From Archilochus colubris (taxonomy: Eukaryota; Chordata; Aves; Apodiformes; Trochilidae), in the NCBI GenBank assembly GCA_023079485.1, contig CM041083.1, forward strand, positions 178,764,480 through 178,828,479: DNA of 64,000 bases, in the 5' to 3' direction. Positions 1-42,800 of the stretch are shown in pieces. The position numbers and the translations under genes are program-made. Under the pieces are notes generated by a model that was not told the DNA's origin, searched no databases, and saw nothing but the letters and a program-made list of their open reading frames with translations. The stretch's first letter is position 1. Each line of letters opens with the position of its first letter.

Positions 1-599
1 TGAATCTTTCTGGAGCTGACTATGGTCTGGCAGGGCTGACGAGCTGCAGCTCTGTGGTAACAAGAAGGTGAGCCCAGGGTCAGGTGCTGCAGCAGTTAAA
101 CGACCTTTCTGGCAGAGGGCCTGACCCAATAAGTACTTGGAACCCAGGCTGGCTCTGCACTGTCCCATCCTGTGAGTCTTTGGTGGCATTTTTTCTCTAC
201 CAGGAGTTCTTGCATGTGTTATGTGCAGAGAAGCAAGTGGCTCCACAGAAGGCCAGAGCTGTTGTTGATTTTGGCCAATTTTCACTTTGTTGAAGTGCAG
301 ACAGACCCAGCAGAATCCTCCAGGTATCTGAATTTTGCATGCTGTCAGAGGAGGGATCTGCCACCTCAGGGATGGTGCCACCTTGAACGCTGGCTTGGGT
401 TTGGTGCCAGAAACCCTGGAGGCTGTGCTAGAGAGAAGACAGAGGTATGGAACCAGCTCCCATCCAGCTGGCCAAGGGAGGAGAAGCTAGGAAGTCTCTC
501 CCTGCCTAGCTGTATGGAGCTATACTCTCTAGAATGCCCCACAGTGTTTGTGCTAGCTGTTTTAGTTTCCATTACTCAGCCTACTGATGAGCATCTCAC

Positions 600-645
600 T
601 ACCCTGAACCTGAAAACTACCCTGAACTACCCTGAACCTGAAAAA
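600..645. repeat. Short tandem repeat built on TACCCTGAAC
   Basis: The unit TACCCTGAACCTGAAAA occurs at both ends of this stretch with a shortened copy TACCCTGAAC between them. It looks like a small local duplication, without sign of function. Confidence 0.7.
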
Positions 646-1167
646 TGGTGCTGTGACTCTATGGATATGCTTGAAGCTGGTTATGTGAGGTGCTCTGGAG
701 AAGGATACATTTTGCGTTCAGTTTTAGGAATAGCACAACCATCTCTGATTCTCCCCTGTCTAGTTCTTCAGAAAACTGAACATCAAAGACTTTCCACATG
801 GTGATTTCATTCACCTGGGTGCTGCTGTTCAGTGCAGTAGGGTGTTTTATCTCTAATTAAAACACTGACCAGCTGTTCAGTGGTTTCTTACCTATTTGTG
901 TTTACTATTAACATTCTAGTGAATGTCTTCATTTGAAGGTATCTTTTTCACTTGCATTTAAAGTAATGTTCCTCAGAAGATTCCACACAAAAATAGTTTG
1001 AGGCCTGCGTGTGTGCTTCATCTCCTTCCCACTTCCATAGACTCCCCCCATTGACTCCACATCTTGCTATTTCAAAACAGTTTGAGTGCAAAGAAGCCAA
1101 ACCCCATTTAGCAGAAACCATTCTGTGGTGATTCTATGAACTGAAAGATCTGGGTTTTCTGGACCAC

Positions 1168-1191
1168 AGTGTGTGTGTGTGTGTTTGTGTG
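1168..1191. repeat. GT dinucleotide microsatellite
   Basis: A run of GT units, interrupted once by an extra T. It is simple-sequence DNA, likely length-polymorphic. Confidence 0.9.
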
Positions 1192-1332
1192 CTTTATCTG
1201 GTGTGTGAGCTGCTTTCAAGTGACATGTCAAATGGGGAGTGAACACTCCAGTGACATTATCTGCTGCAACCCATGGTGCTGCTCCTGCAATTGTAGCCAT
1301 CCTTGTCACTGCTGATACACACAGCAAAAGGG

Positions 1333-1347
1333 AAAAAAAAAAAAAAA
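1333..1347. repeat. A homopolymer run
   Basis: About 15 consecutive A. No retroposed gene could be recognised just upstream, so it is treated as simple sequence rather than as a retroposon tail. Confidence 0.8.
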
Positions 1348-2457
1348 GGAAAGAGCACTGTCATAGCACACTGCTCACCTTTCATTCAAGAAGCCATTTC
1401 AGTGTACTATCAATCCAGATCACCTGGAAGTAAGCCATATCCTTATTTTTATATGTTTCTTTTTAACAGAGTTGTGATCCTGTGAGGTAATGATTTTTAG
1501 CTTCCACACCAGTCCATGGGACTCAGCCACAAGTTTAAACAAAGCCATGCTAACAGGGAAAGATAGATTTGGCAGTGGAATTTGGCAAGCTTTTTGTTTG
1601 TTTGTATTTTATAAGACAATGATCAGCTAAAATGTTATTTTTGTCATGCGAACGTAATGCCTGATAATTGTCTACAACATCTGTGGTTGCTTCTGAACAG
1701 GGACAGTTAATTATTAGAAATGAAGACCAGTTGTTCTGCACCCAAGTCCAAAATAAAAGGGATAATCTTTCTAATAAAGCAGGCAAGACTTATTTATTTT
1801 TTTTAATAATTGCATTTTAATGACTACTTCTTAAAAATGAAATAAAATACATCAAGCGCATGAAAAATAAATAGTCTGCTTTCAGTGTGAAATAGGCTTC
1901 TGGACATTTCTAGTGGCAATCACATGCCATGCAGGGAAAAAATGCTTTCTTCTTCCTTTGATAATGTTCCAGTTAGTACTGCAGTTTATGCTTTTCCAGG
2001 TAAGGTATTGTCATATTGTTATATATCTCTATTTTAACAAATTTTAACTTTGAAGAGAAAATTAAAAATAAAATTGTGCTATTTTAAGTGAGAATATTGT
2101 CAACAGAGTAGAAACCATTTAAAACTGGGCAAAGCTGGCTTATAAAAGCAATGTGGTCTTAAACTAAGGGCAGATTTAGATTAATTGTAAGGAGAAGCTT
2201 CCAAACAGTGGGAAGAATTTGGGAAAGGAACAACTTCAGTTCACTACTTAAACTTTGGTAATATAAATGAGTGCAGATGAAAAGTGGGTAAATCCAAAAA
2301 TCAAAACCTCTGGACACTGGAATTTACTTTCTTGCTTTGCTCTCTGTGGCAATCAATCTGTTCTGGGGTAGTGGGGCAGCAGAGGGCCATCCTGGCTTTA
2401 CGTGGTAGAAGTGGAAAATGTACAGTCCCATCTAGTCCTATCTCAGCACTGGATTTC

Positions 2458-2806
2458 ACTCTCTACAACTACCTGAAAGGAGGGTGTAGCCAAGTGGGGG
2501 TTGGTCTCTTTTCCCAGGCAACTCTCAGCAAGACAAGAGGGCATGGTCTTAAGTTGTGCCGGGGAAGGTTTAGGTTGGACATTAGAAAGAATTTCTTTAC
2601 CGAGAGGGTGATCAGGCATTGGAGTGGGTTGCCCAGGGAAGTAGTGGATTCTCCGTGTCTGGAGATATTTAAAGAGACTGGATGTGGCACTCAGTGCCAT
2701 GGTCTGGTAACTGCAATGGTAGTGGATCAAGGGTTGGACTTGATGATCTCTGAGGTCCCTTCCAACCCAGTCGATTCTATGATTCTATGATTCTGTTCTA
2801 TGATTC
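2458..2806 (+). mobile_element. CR1 LINE, 3' end fragment (sense)
   Basis: This is the 5'-truncated 3' end of an avian CR1 retrotransposon. Translation shows the conserved C-terminal part of the reverse-transcriptase ORF (YNYLKGG, then [13 protein letters not shown], then [10 protein letters not shown]). It is followed by the short 3' UTR and the terminal ATTCTATG-like tandem at about 2773-2806. The reading frame is not intact as a LINE protein. 5' truncation is the usual outcome of CR1 insertion. It is clearly the same subfamily as the inverted copy at 44155-44556. Confidence 0.95.
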
Positions 2807-4784
2807 AGAAGATGGTGCCTAAAAGCATGGTGCTCTGTCCTGTGATGTTATTCAGGTCTCTAGCACTGCATTTCGGGATGCCTGACCTCATGCTGCATGA
2901 CTGATTTACAGAAAATGAGAAACAGAATTAGTCACCAGTCTTCATCTGTGTATGTCCAGGCCTTTCCAGATGTTCAGCTGCCCAGTCAGCAGTGCTCCAC
3001 AGCTGCTATGACGTATGACCATATGTCCAGCAATCTCAGGGAGCTGTGGAAAATTTTTGGTCTGGGTAAAATTCGACAAAAGAGCAGGTATATTAGAGCC
3101 CCTATCAGTGAGGCATTGATAACTGAGTTGGAGAAAAATCTGATTAGTAGGCAGGAAGTAAGGCATGATGTGACTATTGAAACAATGAGAGTAAAGCAAA
3201 AATGAGAAACTGCTCGTTTAATGAGTGTCATCCATCCTGTGGAAATCGAGTGCCTGTGGAGAAAACAGGATGCAGTTGTGTAACTCACTGTGTCAAAACA
3301 CACAGGCATAAAAGATATGTAAAGACAGCAGAGATCCCTTTCATTCTGGCACTTGCAGAGCTGACTGCTCAATGTCAAGCAAGAGGGAACCCCCTCTACA
3401 GACTCCATCTGTAGGGGAGGGTATTTATTGCTTCCAGCAGCCCTGGGGTGGCATTAAGTGGGAGATGGGCTGAAGGGAGGCAGTGGTCCTGCATTCCCAC
3501 TGGTGTTGCACTTAAGCTGGGAGTATTGCACTCAGCAAGCTGTCCCCTTTTGCCCACTGTTCACAGGGTGACTGTATCTGCCTGTGGATGTGTTTGTGCA
3601 TTTATAATGCTTTAATGATAAAATAAGAGACTGTCTTTTGGATCTCACTCACTTGTGTGTTGCTTTAGTTCTGGGAGGAAAATTCTTTTCTGGCCACAGA
3701 GAGGGATCAACTCAGCTTATGTTCCAAAGAATAGAGATTAATATCCCCTGTGACCTTTTAGCCTTGCTGCTGCAGGGGTTTTAACTAGTGAGCTCAAGAC
3801 CCCACGTGTGGCAGCTGTGCTGACATGAATGGCTGTAATGTCTCTGCTTGTCAATGATCCGTGAACTAAGGAATCTCCAAGGATATCTTGACGTGCCATG
3901 AGGCTGTCAGGAAAAAAAGGAAAGGTTCTTTCTGTGCAACAGGGAAGAACCGTGCAAAGATCAGATGAAAAGCTGGTGTCACAAGTAACATGTAAGATGT
4001 TTTAACTGTACCTGACAACAGTTGTCCCTGGGTGTATGTTTGCTTAAAAGATGTGGCTGTGATATGGTAGGAAAAGCAAATATTTAAAGAAAATCCCAAA
4101 CAAGAAAAAATAACAAAAGCACTATTTCTGATTTCTGTATTTCTGGTTTCTTAGATGTCTGCAATGTTGTATGAACTCTATAATATAATGTAGAACAGAT
4201 AATAAAAAATAAGTACATAACATGATAAAAGCTTCCACCTACCTCTTCTTACCCACTCCTGACTCTGAAGAGTGGGGTTGTCCAAAAAACAATCCAGAAA
4301 GGAATTCCTTCCTTCTTAAAAACAGTTTTCTCCTTAGTTTTGGACATACTTGTGTTGACTTACTTTGCCTCTTCTGAACTAGCATTACCATTGCTGGTTT
4401 GCATACAAGGTTTGCAGTCGTCTAAACCATTTTTAGCCACTAGTTTAAAATAGCCATTCTTTTTGCAATAGGACTCCAAAGAACTGCCTGAGGGATGAGG
4501 GGGCACTGAGTTAGGCCTGAGGTCTTCAGTTGCTGTTTTAAACATGTCTCAGGTATATGAGTGATGTTAAGTTAACCTTCTCAAGCTTTGATGTCTAGGG
4601 AAGCTGATAAGTAAAAACTGAAGTTCCTGAATCCAAGGGAAAGATTCCGAGACTTTTGTTAGCCTCATTCTGGAGGCATTGTCAGGTCTGTAGGTACACA
4701 CATGTACACCCACAAACTTCCCTGTATGTTTTTAAGTTTCAGTGCCTGTTGATGTTTAGAGGCTCTCCAGCAGGATGCACTGGG

Positions 4785-4807
4785 CATCAAAGCTTTAAGC
4801 TTTGATG
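4785..4807. repeat. Perfect 23-bp palindrome
   Basis: An 11-base arm (CATCAAAGCTT) is followed by one central T and its exact reverse complement. The right half with its next bases (AAGCTTTGATGTC) also occurs at 4583-4595, about 210 bp upstream, so the arm may be a local duplication. Confidence 0.7.
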
Positions 4808-6394
4808 TCACCAGCCTAAGAAGCTTCCTGATCTCTTGATTGCTGAGGGAAATGGTAGACTAATTTGGTTTTCCCTTGCAGCTTAAAAACCATGTAAGTT
4901 TGTCTGTCTCCCCTGAGCTTTGTGGCTGAATTTGTGGGACTGTCCTGCATTACCTCCTGCCCATGGGCTGGCTCAGCTTCCACATGAGATGAGAAGGATT
5001 GAGGAGGTTCTTGTGGTGAGCAGGCACTCTTCTGCACCTAAGGGAAGCTGGATATGAGTGTCAGCCCTCTTAAGGCAAAAGAGAGATTTACAGCACATGC
5101 CTGCAGGGTGGGAACTAGCTGTCATAAACAAATACAAGAGATTGCTACAGTAAGTACATGTTCTGTTTAGTATTACAGATTTCTAGGAATAGAATTCCTC
5201 AGAAAAGTTTTATTTACTCTGTCTTTTCTGCTACATGCAGATAAATCTTCCAGAGATTTGAGGACTCTTCTTACAGGGACAAGCTGGTTGCATAGCATAT
5301 CCTAACCTCAATGAGTGTTAAGAAAGGGCAACAGATTCTTCCCCAAGTTGTGTTTTGTAAATTTTTAAGTTTACTCATCAGATGCAAATGGGTTGTAGTC
5401 TATATTCAGTTCCTAACTTTTTATTTATGTCCACTACAGTGCAGGTGCCATAACTTTCTCCTATCAGTTACCAGCTTCTGCATTTAAAAAATTAAACAGT
5501 CTTACTACTGACATAGAGCTGTCCAGTGATGTATCCTGCCCTTCCTCAGCACCAAGAGGAAAAAACAAACAAAAAAAAGAGTTGTTGCCCTTTCCATCTT
5601 AGTTCTTCTGCCCAGAAGTTTGTAACAGTCCATGGGTAGGATCTGCAAGCTGAAACATGCAGCACAGCATGAGGACAAGTAAGGCCTGATGGATCTTGCT
5701 GTGCTCAGTGGAGTGCCAGCGTGTTCTGACATCAAAGTCTTCAGGCATGTGGAAGCTGTGTGACCTGTGGGTTTAGGTGAAGGTAGCAGGTTTCCACAGC
5801 TTAGCTGCAGGAAGCAGGAGTGAAGCAGTGGGGGAGTAGACTTGGAGAGCAGCTGCAGGCAGCAGTAAGGACCAGCAGTTTGCTATGGGCAGTGTTCAGG
5901 GGGGGCAGGATGAAGGTCATGTGGGTATCTCTTTTACTTAGTGTCAGAGGTTTGAATTTTGCTAAGCATGAGGGAATACAAAGGTATAAGATACATCCTC
6001 CATCCTGCTTAATGCCATCTCTCTCTTGTCTTGCCTGTTCTATAAAAACTACTAACATCTTTATAACCCATTAGGTTGTAACGAAGTTTTCCTCTGCGTT
6101 CCTGCTTCTCTCTGCCATCACCAGCTCCTACTGCATGCACCCTGTATCACAGGCTGTCTTAATCCTTTCCAGTTTCTTCTCCACCCTCTTGGTCTTGCCA
6201 ACCTCCAGGCAGCTAGTGGACAGCCCTCCCAAGACAGCCTCCTCCCCCTTGATCCATGCAGCCCTTTCCACTGCATAGCTATGGATCGTATTTTGTTGTT
6301 TTTGACTTACAGAAGTGTGTATCTGGGTGAATGTCAGGGACCCTCCCATCCTGAGTCAGAGGACAAGGAAATAGAACATCTGCTGGAACTATAG

Positions 6395-7129
6395 CAGAGA
6401 GGAGACAGACTAGGAGGTTCCTCAAGTGTATGGAAGATAAATTCCTGACACAGCTGGTAAGTGAGCCTACCAGATGAGGTGCCTGGCTAGACCTGCTGTT
6501 CACAAGCAGGGAAGGACTGCTGGGAGATGTAGTGGTCAGAGACTGTCTTGGGCTTAGCGACCATGAAATGGTTCTCAATCCTTTGTTAAAGTAAGAAGGG
6601 CAAAATGGTTAGCACAACGTCCACCATGGAGTTCTGGAGGGCAGACTTGGGCCTGCTCAGGACACTAGTTGAGAGAGTGCCTTGGGAGACAGTAATGAAG
6701 GACAGAGTGGTCCAGGAAGGCTGCAGGCTCTTCAAGAAGAGCATCTTAAAAGTGCAGGAGCGAGCTGTCCCCATGATCTGTAAGACAAAATGGCAGGGAA
6801 GACAACCAGCCTGGCTGAACTGAGCACTCATGCTGGGACTCAGGAAAAAAGGAGAGTTTAGATTCTTTGGAAGAAAGAGCAGGCACCTCAGGATGAATAC
6901 AGGGATCTAGTTATGTTATGCAGAAGGTGAAGGCCCAGGTGGAATGCAATCTGGCCACTGTCATAAGGCACAACAATAAATTTTTTACAAATACATGAGC
7001 AGTGAAAAGAGAGCCAGGGAGAATCTCCAACCTTTATTGGATTCAGGGGGAAACACTGCAACTAAGGATGAGGAAAAGGCTGAGATCTTAGAGGTCTTTT
7101 CCAACTGTAACAATTCTGTGATTCTGTGA
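6395..7129 (+). mobile_element. CR1 LINE, internally deleted copy (sense)
   Basis: The sequence from about 6410 matches the middle of the CR1 ORF2 region (endonuclease to reverse-transcriptase junction), for example the stretch reading as drop-off and 'fails to sever' CR1 motifs around 6425-6560 and the segment near 6940-7080. It then jumps directly to a CR1 3' terminus with ATTCTGTG repeats at about 7112-7129. The part between, most of the reverse transcriptase, is missing, so this is an internally deleted copy. The left edge is approximate because divergence grows upstream of 6400. Confidence 0.8.
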
Positions 7130-8092
7130 AGAGGAACTGATGCTCCCTTTGTGTAGTAAGGACTTAGAGTTTGGGTCATGTGGGATTCAGGTAAAGGGAC
7201 AGACATTGCTGTGATCTGAAACCTTAAAGACAAACCTAGCTATATAACACAGCTCACTTTTGAATGTGTGGTTTAATACTGCTTTCTTGAATGGTTTCTG
7301 GAAAAAGTTGGACTATAGGTTTTCTTTAAGTCATGCTGCAATTTACTGCTAGTATAAAAAAGTTGGTAAAATCTCTAAATCCTAAATTGTTCTGGGGACT
7401 GGGGGAAGGTTGTCCTTTGAGAATCACTGTTTTAAGAAATCTTAAATTTGGATTGCTAACTCTGTCATAAATCCCAAAGTGACGTATTGAATTTAATGAA
7501 AAAATCCAAATCAGCATGTGGATGTTTGAGTACCTTGAAAGAATATTTAAACAGAATAAGAGTCTCAACTTTGTCTGTGGTAAAGCTGTCATTCAACCAT
7601 ATTGTAATCTCATTAAGGTGAGGGCTCTTGAAAGTGCTAAGTGGAGACTTCCCTGATGATGGCTGGCACATTTAGGCATGTATGTAATAGAACAGTATAA
7701 AAAGCAATGTAATGCCTCATGTGATTTGTGCTTCATGGGTTGATGGCTGCTAATATGTCGTGGTGATCTACAAATTAAAGTTTGGCTTGGTAGGTTCAAT
7801 GTGGGCAGGGCATTTAGCTTTCTTGCATTAACTTAACAAGATTGGGGCCAAAGGCAGCAAAGAAAATCTGGGGTTTATCACTATAAAAGAGTTATGATTC
7901 ATGATCTCAAACCTTAGGTTAGTGGGGAGATACTCTAGAGCCACATGGTGAAAAAGGGGGAGAGACAAGGGGTAAAAAGACAGAATAGCGATGAGAGAAA
8001 AAACAAAACTGGAGTATCATGGTCTGAATTATTCCACAGCATTTACAGTTAATTTTTCTGATTATTATTTTCTTTTAGATTTCTGAGTGAAG

Positions 8093-38052
<29,960 letters not shown>

Positions 38053-38133
38053 TCTCTAGCTCTCCTTTGCTAGAGTTTTACGGCTTGTGTTGGTTTCACT
38101 TGCAAAATGAGTTAGAAATCTTTTTAAAGGTTT

Positions 38134-38139
38134 AATAAA
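38134..38139 (+). terminator. Proximal poly(A) signal AATAAA for KATNAL1
   Basis: A canonical AATAAA lies 82 bases after the stop codon, followed by a pyrimidine-rich stretch around 38148-38175. It would give a very short 3' UTR of about 100 bases. Confidence 0.55.
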
Positions 38140-38371
38140 AGGTCTGCCTCTATCCTTGTCCCAACCCCCTTCTCATGAGAAGATCTTTTAACTCCATTTG
38201 CCTTTAACAGAAATTAACACAATATTGAGCTGCTATTATGAAGTATATGTTATCTCTGGAATAGCAAAATAAGACAAACAGGAAAGGAGAAATTACACTT
38301 TTGAGGAGAAATTTTTTAATTTTCCAATGAAGAGCAGTGTTCTATTATAGTCATCTTTCATGGCTGGAATC

Positions 38372-38377
38372 AATAAA
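38372..38377 (+). terminator. Second candidate poly(A) signal AATAAA
   Basis: A canonical hexamer 320 bases after the stop codon. Further AATAAA hexamers occur at 42472-42477 and 42481-42486. Mammalian KATNAL1 transcripts, as I recall, have long 3' UTRs, so which signal is used cannot be decided from sequence alone. Confidence 0.35.
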
Positions 38378-38800
38378 TCAGCTGGGAGATGTGAATACAG
38401 AGGCCTAATAAGGGCTCACTGTACCCTCTGCTGTAAGTGCTACTTTTCTGTGGAGTTGCTGACTCTGCCTCCCTTAAATGTGGCATTGAAGTTACTATGC
38501 TCTTTTTCTGCTTGAAAGTTCAGAGCAAAGTCTGTGGATTAATTGGCATTACACAGAGGAAATGAGGATCAGTTTTCCATCAAGACATGGGCTCGGCTCC
38601 TCTCATGTACACCCATTTGGAATCAGTATCAATCCAGACTGGATTGATGTTAACTATGATGACTTCTGATGGAAATGAGAGGAAAAGAAAAGGGCCTTGA
38701 TTGCTCTCAGTCAAGTTTATGCTTGATACCTGAACAGCGTTTGTACCAGTTTGACCAGTAGACACTTTGACTTGTTATATCTTGCACTTTTATGCTTATG

Positions 38801-39811
38801 ATAGAATCATAGAATCGGTTTGGGCTGGAAGGAACCTTAAAGATCTAGATACAACCCTCCTGCCATGGGCAGGGACACCTCCCACTAGATCAGGTTGCTC
38901 AAAGCCTTATCCACCCTGGCCTTGAACACTTCCAGGAAGAGGGCATCCCTAACTTCCTTGGGCAACCTGTTACTTACCACCCTCATAGTAAAGTATTTCT
39001 TCCTCATACCTAATCTGAATCTCCCCTCTTCAACTTTTAAACCATTGCCCCTTGTCCTCTTGTTACACACCCATGCAAAGCCCTACCCCAGCTTTATTGT
39101 AGGCCACCTTCAGGTACTGGAAAGCCACTATAAGGTTACCCCAGAGCCTTCTCTTCTCCAGGATGAACAACCCCAACTCTTTGTCTCTGTAGCAGAAGTG
39201 CTCCAGTCTTCTGATCATTTTTGTGGCTCTCCACTGCACACACAGCTCTATGCCTTTCTTATGTTGGGGACTCTAGAACTGGACACAATGCTCCAGATGG
39301 GGTCACACAAGAGTAGAGGGGGAGAATCACCACCCTCACCTGGCTGTCTGTGCTTCTTTTGATGCAGCCCAGGGCGCAGTTGGCTGTCTGGGCTGCAGAC
39401 TCACATTGACAGCTCATGTTAAGCTTCTCATTCCCCATCACCCCCAAGTCCTTCTCCTCAGGGCTGTCCTCAGTCCTATCTCCTCCCAGCCTGTATTTGT
39501 GCATGAGATTGCCTCGACCCACCTGCAGAACCTTGCACTTGTCCTTGTTGAACTTCATGCAGTTTGCATGAGCCCACTTCTTGACCCTGTCAGGGTCCCT
39601 CTGGATGGCTTCTTCTCCCTCCAGTGTGTTGACTTCACCACACAGTTGGTGTTATCAGCAAACTTGCTGAGAGTGCCCTCGATTCCACTGTCCATATCAC
39701 CATCAAACATGTTAAACAGCACTGATCTGCGTACTGACCCTTGAGGAACACCACTCCTCACATGGCTCCATTTGGACATTGAGCCATTGATCACAACTCT
39801 TTGGGTGCAAC
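38801..39811 (-). mobile_element. CR1 LINE, about 1 kb copy (antisense)
   Basis: It starts at the left with the reverse-complemented 3' terminus (ATAGAATCATAGAATC). The minus-strand frame at 39555-39794 reads SGVPQGSV, then [20 protein letters not shown], then ADN where active CR1 reverse transcriptase has FADD, so the catalytic aspartate pair is damaged. Other frames nearer the 3' end carry the RT C-terminal segment, with breaks. It lies 750 bp past the KATNAL1 stop, so any long 3' UTR would include it. Confidence 0.93.
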
Positions 39812-42800
39812 CTCCTCTATGTATATGTATGTATAATCCTGTATTTTGTGCTGTTTAGATACCACTGATATTTTATTTAAGCTTAATAGAGTTTAATATA
39901 GGAAAGGCACTAATCTCAAGGCTGTCTTTAAAACACAAGGCTGTCCATAAAACATGGGTGTGGACTTCCATGTCTGAATAGATATTTCCTAACTTTACTA
40001 CACAATGGAATTTGCACTTGTTTATGTTGTAGAACTGTTTTGGTTTTTTTTTTTAATGAAAAATTTTTTAAAATATATAAATGATTTAGGGGAAAATAAT
40101 CTGTACAATCTCATTTATGTTCTTACCCATTTCTTCCCTTCCCATGTAGAGGTGTGGGGATGAGAAGTGTTGATTTACAAACACTAGCATGAGAAATCCT
40201 CTCTCTAGAGTGAAACTGTCCTGCTGACTCACAGACTCATGCTGTGAGTCTGACATATGAAGATTTCCTGCAGTAGGAATGAGGAGAGGTTACATTTACA
40301 GAGGATTATGCAAGCTCTCAAATTTCTGGTAAGTCTGGGAGCTTGTCCTGAAGTGTCTTGGTGGATGTTGCTTGCTGTGTGGTTTGGTAGGTATTCTGTC
40401 CCTTGCCTCTCTGCTGAGAAATCTGGTGCCATAGCTGGATGTGGTAAACTGGAGTATGAAACAGGTAACACCCCCCCTTGAATGGGAATATATCCTTATT
40501 GGCTTCTTTTTGCTAGTTCTTGGAAGTTCCTGCTGTTGTCAATAATTCAGCAGATTGGTCTCTTGTGCCATGGCACGTGAACCACTAAGGCAAATGCTGC
40601 TGAAGCATGTGTGCTGTTCAACAGCAAGGACTGTCAGAATGTGTGCATGACAGCCTGGTAGTGTCTGCCTGATTATGTGAGCCACTTTGAAAGCTGTTTT
40701 ACCATTGCTGTTTTTTCTGTCAGCCTTCCTTTTTCTTTGTTTGTATGTGCAGACCACACCTCAGATTGATGCGGTCATTTTAAAGGGCTGTCCCAGTTTA
40801 CATGGATGGAGGTTTTATCAATCCTGCATTTGAATGGAAACTCAGGTGTGGCTTCAGAAGCTTGTTCCTATGTAGCACTCCATAAAAATACCTTCTATAC
40901 TCCATAAAAATACCTTGGTTGAGGTAGAGCTGTTGTTGATACCTTTAGAAGGACAGAGTATCTCCACTAGCTAGCATTAGGGCCTGCTACACCCCTGGAC
41001 AGGGAGGTGTGTACAGGAAGAATATCAGCTCTTACCCTTTTTGCCTACAGGAAGAATAAAAGCTCCAGTTGCTCCTCTCATGACTGGTTTGCACCAACTG
41101 CACAGCAGAGCCCAGGTGGGAGTCACAATACCTGCAGCTGTCAGACTAAAAGAAAGAGTTCTCTGCCCTGGGAGATGAGCAAGTAGACGAGGGACTGACT
41201 ATAATTTTGGCTGAATTCCAACCAGGGCTAATCTCTTCCTCCCAGGGACTAGCTGGATTTTATAGAAAGATAAGGCTTTGAAAACATGGCTACAGTCTGT
41301 CATTTCTTCCATATGAAAGCCGCAGGCTGCAGCCCTTACTCTTTTGCTTGTTTGTTTGTTTGTCTTACTGCAGTAGAAATCAGTAAAAGGATGTGAATCT
41401 TTTGTGGCCATTGCCAGATAAGCACTTCAGGCTCTCACTAGAGGTGTCATTGCTGCCTGAGGAGCTTAATCTGCACGAGCAAGATCCGGAAGGGAATAGA
41501 CATTAATGCCAATAGCATTCACTGTTCAGCTGCCCAAGAGCCCTGCTGGGATTCAGCAGTTGCTGTTTAGAAAGGTCTAAGTACCAGTTTTCTCAGTTTC
41601 CTATTGCAAGCAGCACTGCACTCCCTGCTGATGAAGGCAGAATGTTCAGCAAAAATGTCATTCTGTATCTTTTTGATGAACTTCTACCTTAAGGTGTTAA
41701 ACTTTCCTTGTGGATGGTAAAAAACATTCACTGCACTGGGCATTTCCAGTAGGAATTATTGAGGTCCTATGGTCGTTTTCTCCAAAAGTAATGATTTCTA
41801 CCCAAAATACTTTTTTCCTGGGCAGTCCCATTTATCCTTTACTGCTGCAGAACAGAAAAGTGAAGATTTCTAGGCTGTAGGTGTTTGTATGCATGATGGT
41901 TGTGCCCAAACATTACACCTGTGACCTGAACCCTGATGGCTCAGGCACCCTGCAAGACAGAGGCCGTCTCTGATACTTTCCAGGGTAGGGATCTGACCCT
42001 GTATGCTGACCCTTACATCTTTCCCAAATCATGCTGGCACTCACCTGGCTCTGCTTGGAGGTTGGGTGATTAATGAAGAGGGGAGCCAGCAGGATGCAGC
42101 AAAAAGCAACCAGGGAAGGAAGGGCAGACCAACACTGACAGATGAATTTACGGATCAGCATAAGCCCAGTCTGTGTCCTAGTGGTGGAAATCCATGAGTA
42201 GGAATGTTGGATTCCTCAGGGAGCAGTGTAGGAGTGTATCACAGCCTGCTGCAACAATTGTCTCTGCCTGTATCTGTATGTGTGTGGAGATACATGTGCA
42301 CACATGTATGTGTATAGATCTATCTGCACATCACGTGTGGTGCTGCAGTAGTTTGTACCTAAACTACATAAAGACCCATGTTTTAAAGCTGAATTTCTCA
42401 AAACCTCTGTAAAGGCCCTCTTGGGTGGCACTGTTAATTTTTGTACACTAATTAGTCTGGTTGTATGAAGTAATAAACATAATAAACAGAAACTATAGAG
42501 TCTCTGCCTCATTTGGGTTGGGCTGTGAGTGCTTTGCTGGTCAATGTTTCCAAAGGCTGCCATACAATGCAGAGCTTTTCAGCATGTCACAGTGGCTCTC
42601 CAAAGTGCTGGATGGAGAGCAGTTAAGGCAGAGTCTGGTTGTTTTGAATAACACTGTCAGCAGTGCTTTCCCTCTTAAATAAGCCTTTAGTTGCCACAAA
42701 CTGTAAAATGGAGAATCCTTTAATGCCCAGCACATAGAAGAAGGGTGGGGGAGAGGAGAGCAGATGTTCAGTGTTAGCACCTGATTCAGACCTCACAGAG

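Larger units (their letters stand above)
1..8078. other. 5' flank / probable first intron of KATNAL1
   Basis: No coding exon is recognisable here. Open reading frames exist but resemble no family I know and lie in AT-rich, stop-rich sequence. Because the first coding exon opens directly at a splice acceptor with only 14 bases of 5' UTR, an upstream non-coding exon must exist. Nothing here looks like a CpG-rich promoter, so that exon probably lies left of the window and this stretch is probably intron. It contains two CR1 copies, a GT microsatellite, an A-run, a small tandem repeat and a short palindrome, listed separately. Confidence 0.55.

Noticed and set aside
172..804. 210-codon open frame on the + strand
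   Set aside because: No recognisable domain, no splice or promoter context, and the encoded sequence is rich in Trp, Cys and Leu as in random frames. Probably chance.
1333..1347. A-run as the tail of a processed pseudogene
   Set aside because: No gene-like sequence or target-site duplication could be identified around it.
2284..2790. 168-codon open frame before the gene
   Set aside because: Its second half is CR1 ORF2 tail and 3' UTR read through; the first half has no support.
42270..42320. TG/CA-rich stretch as a microsatellite
   Set aside because: Too interrupted to be called a tandem repeat.
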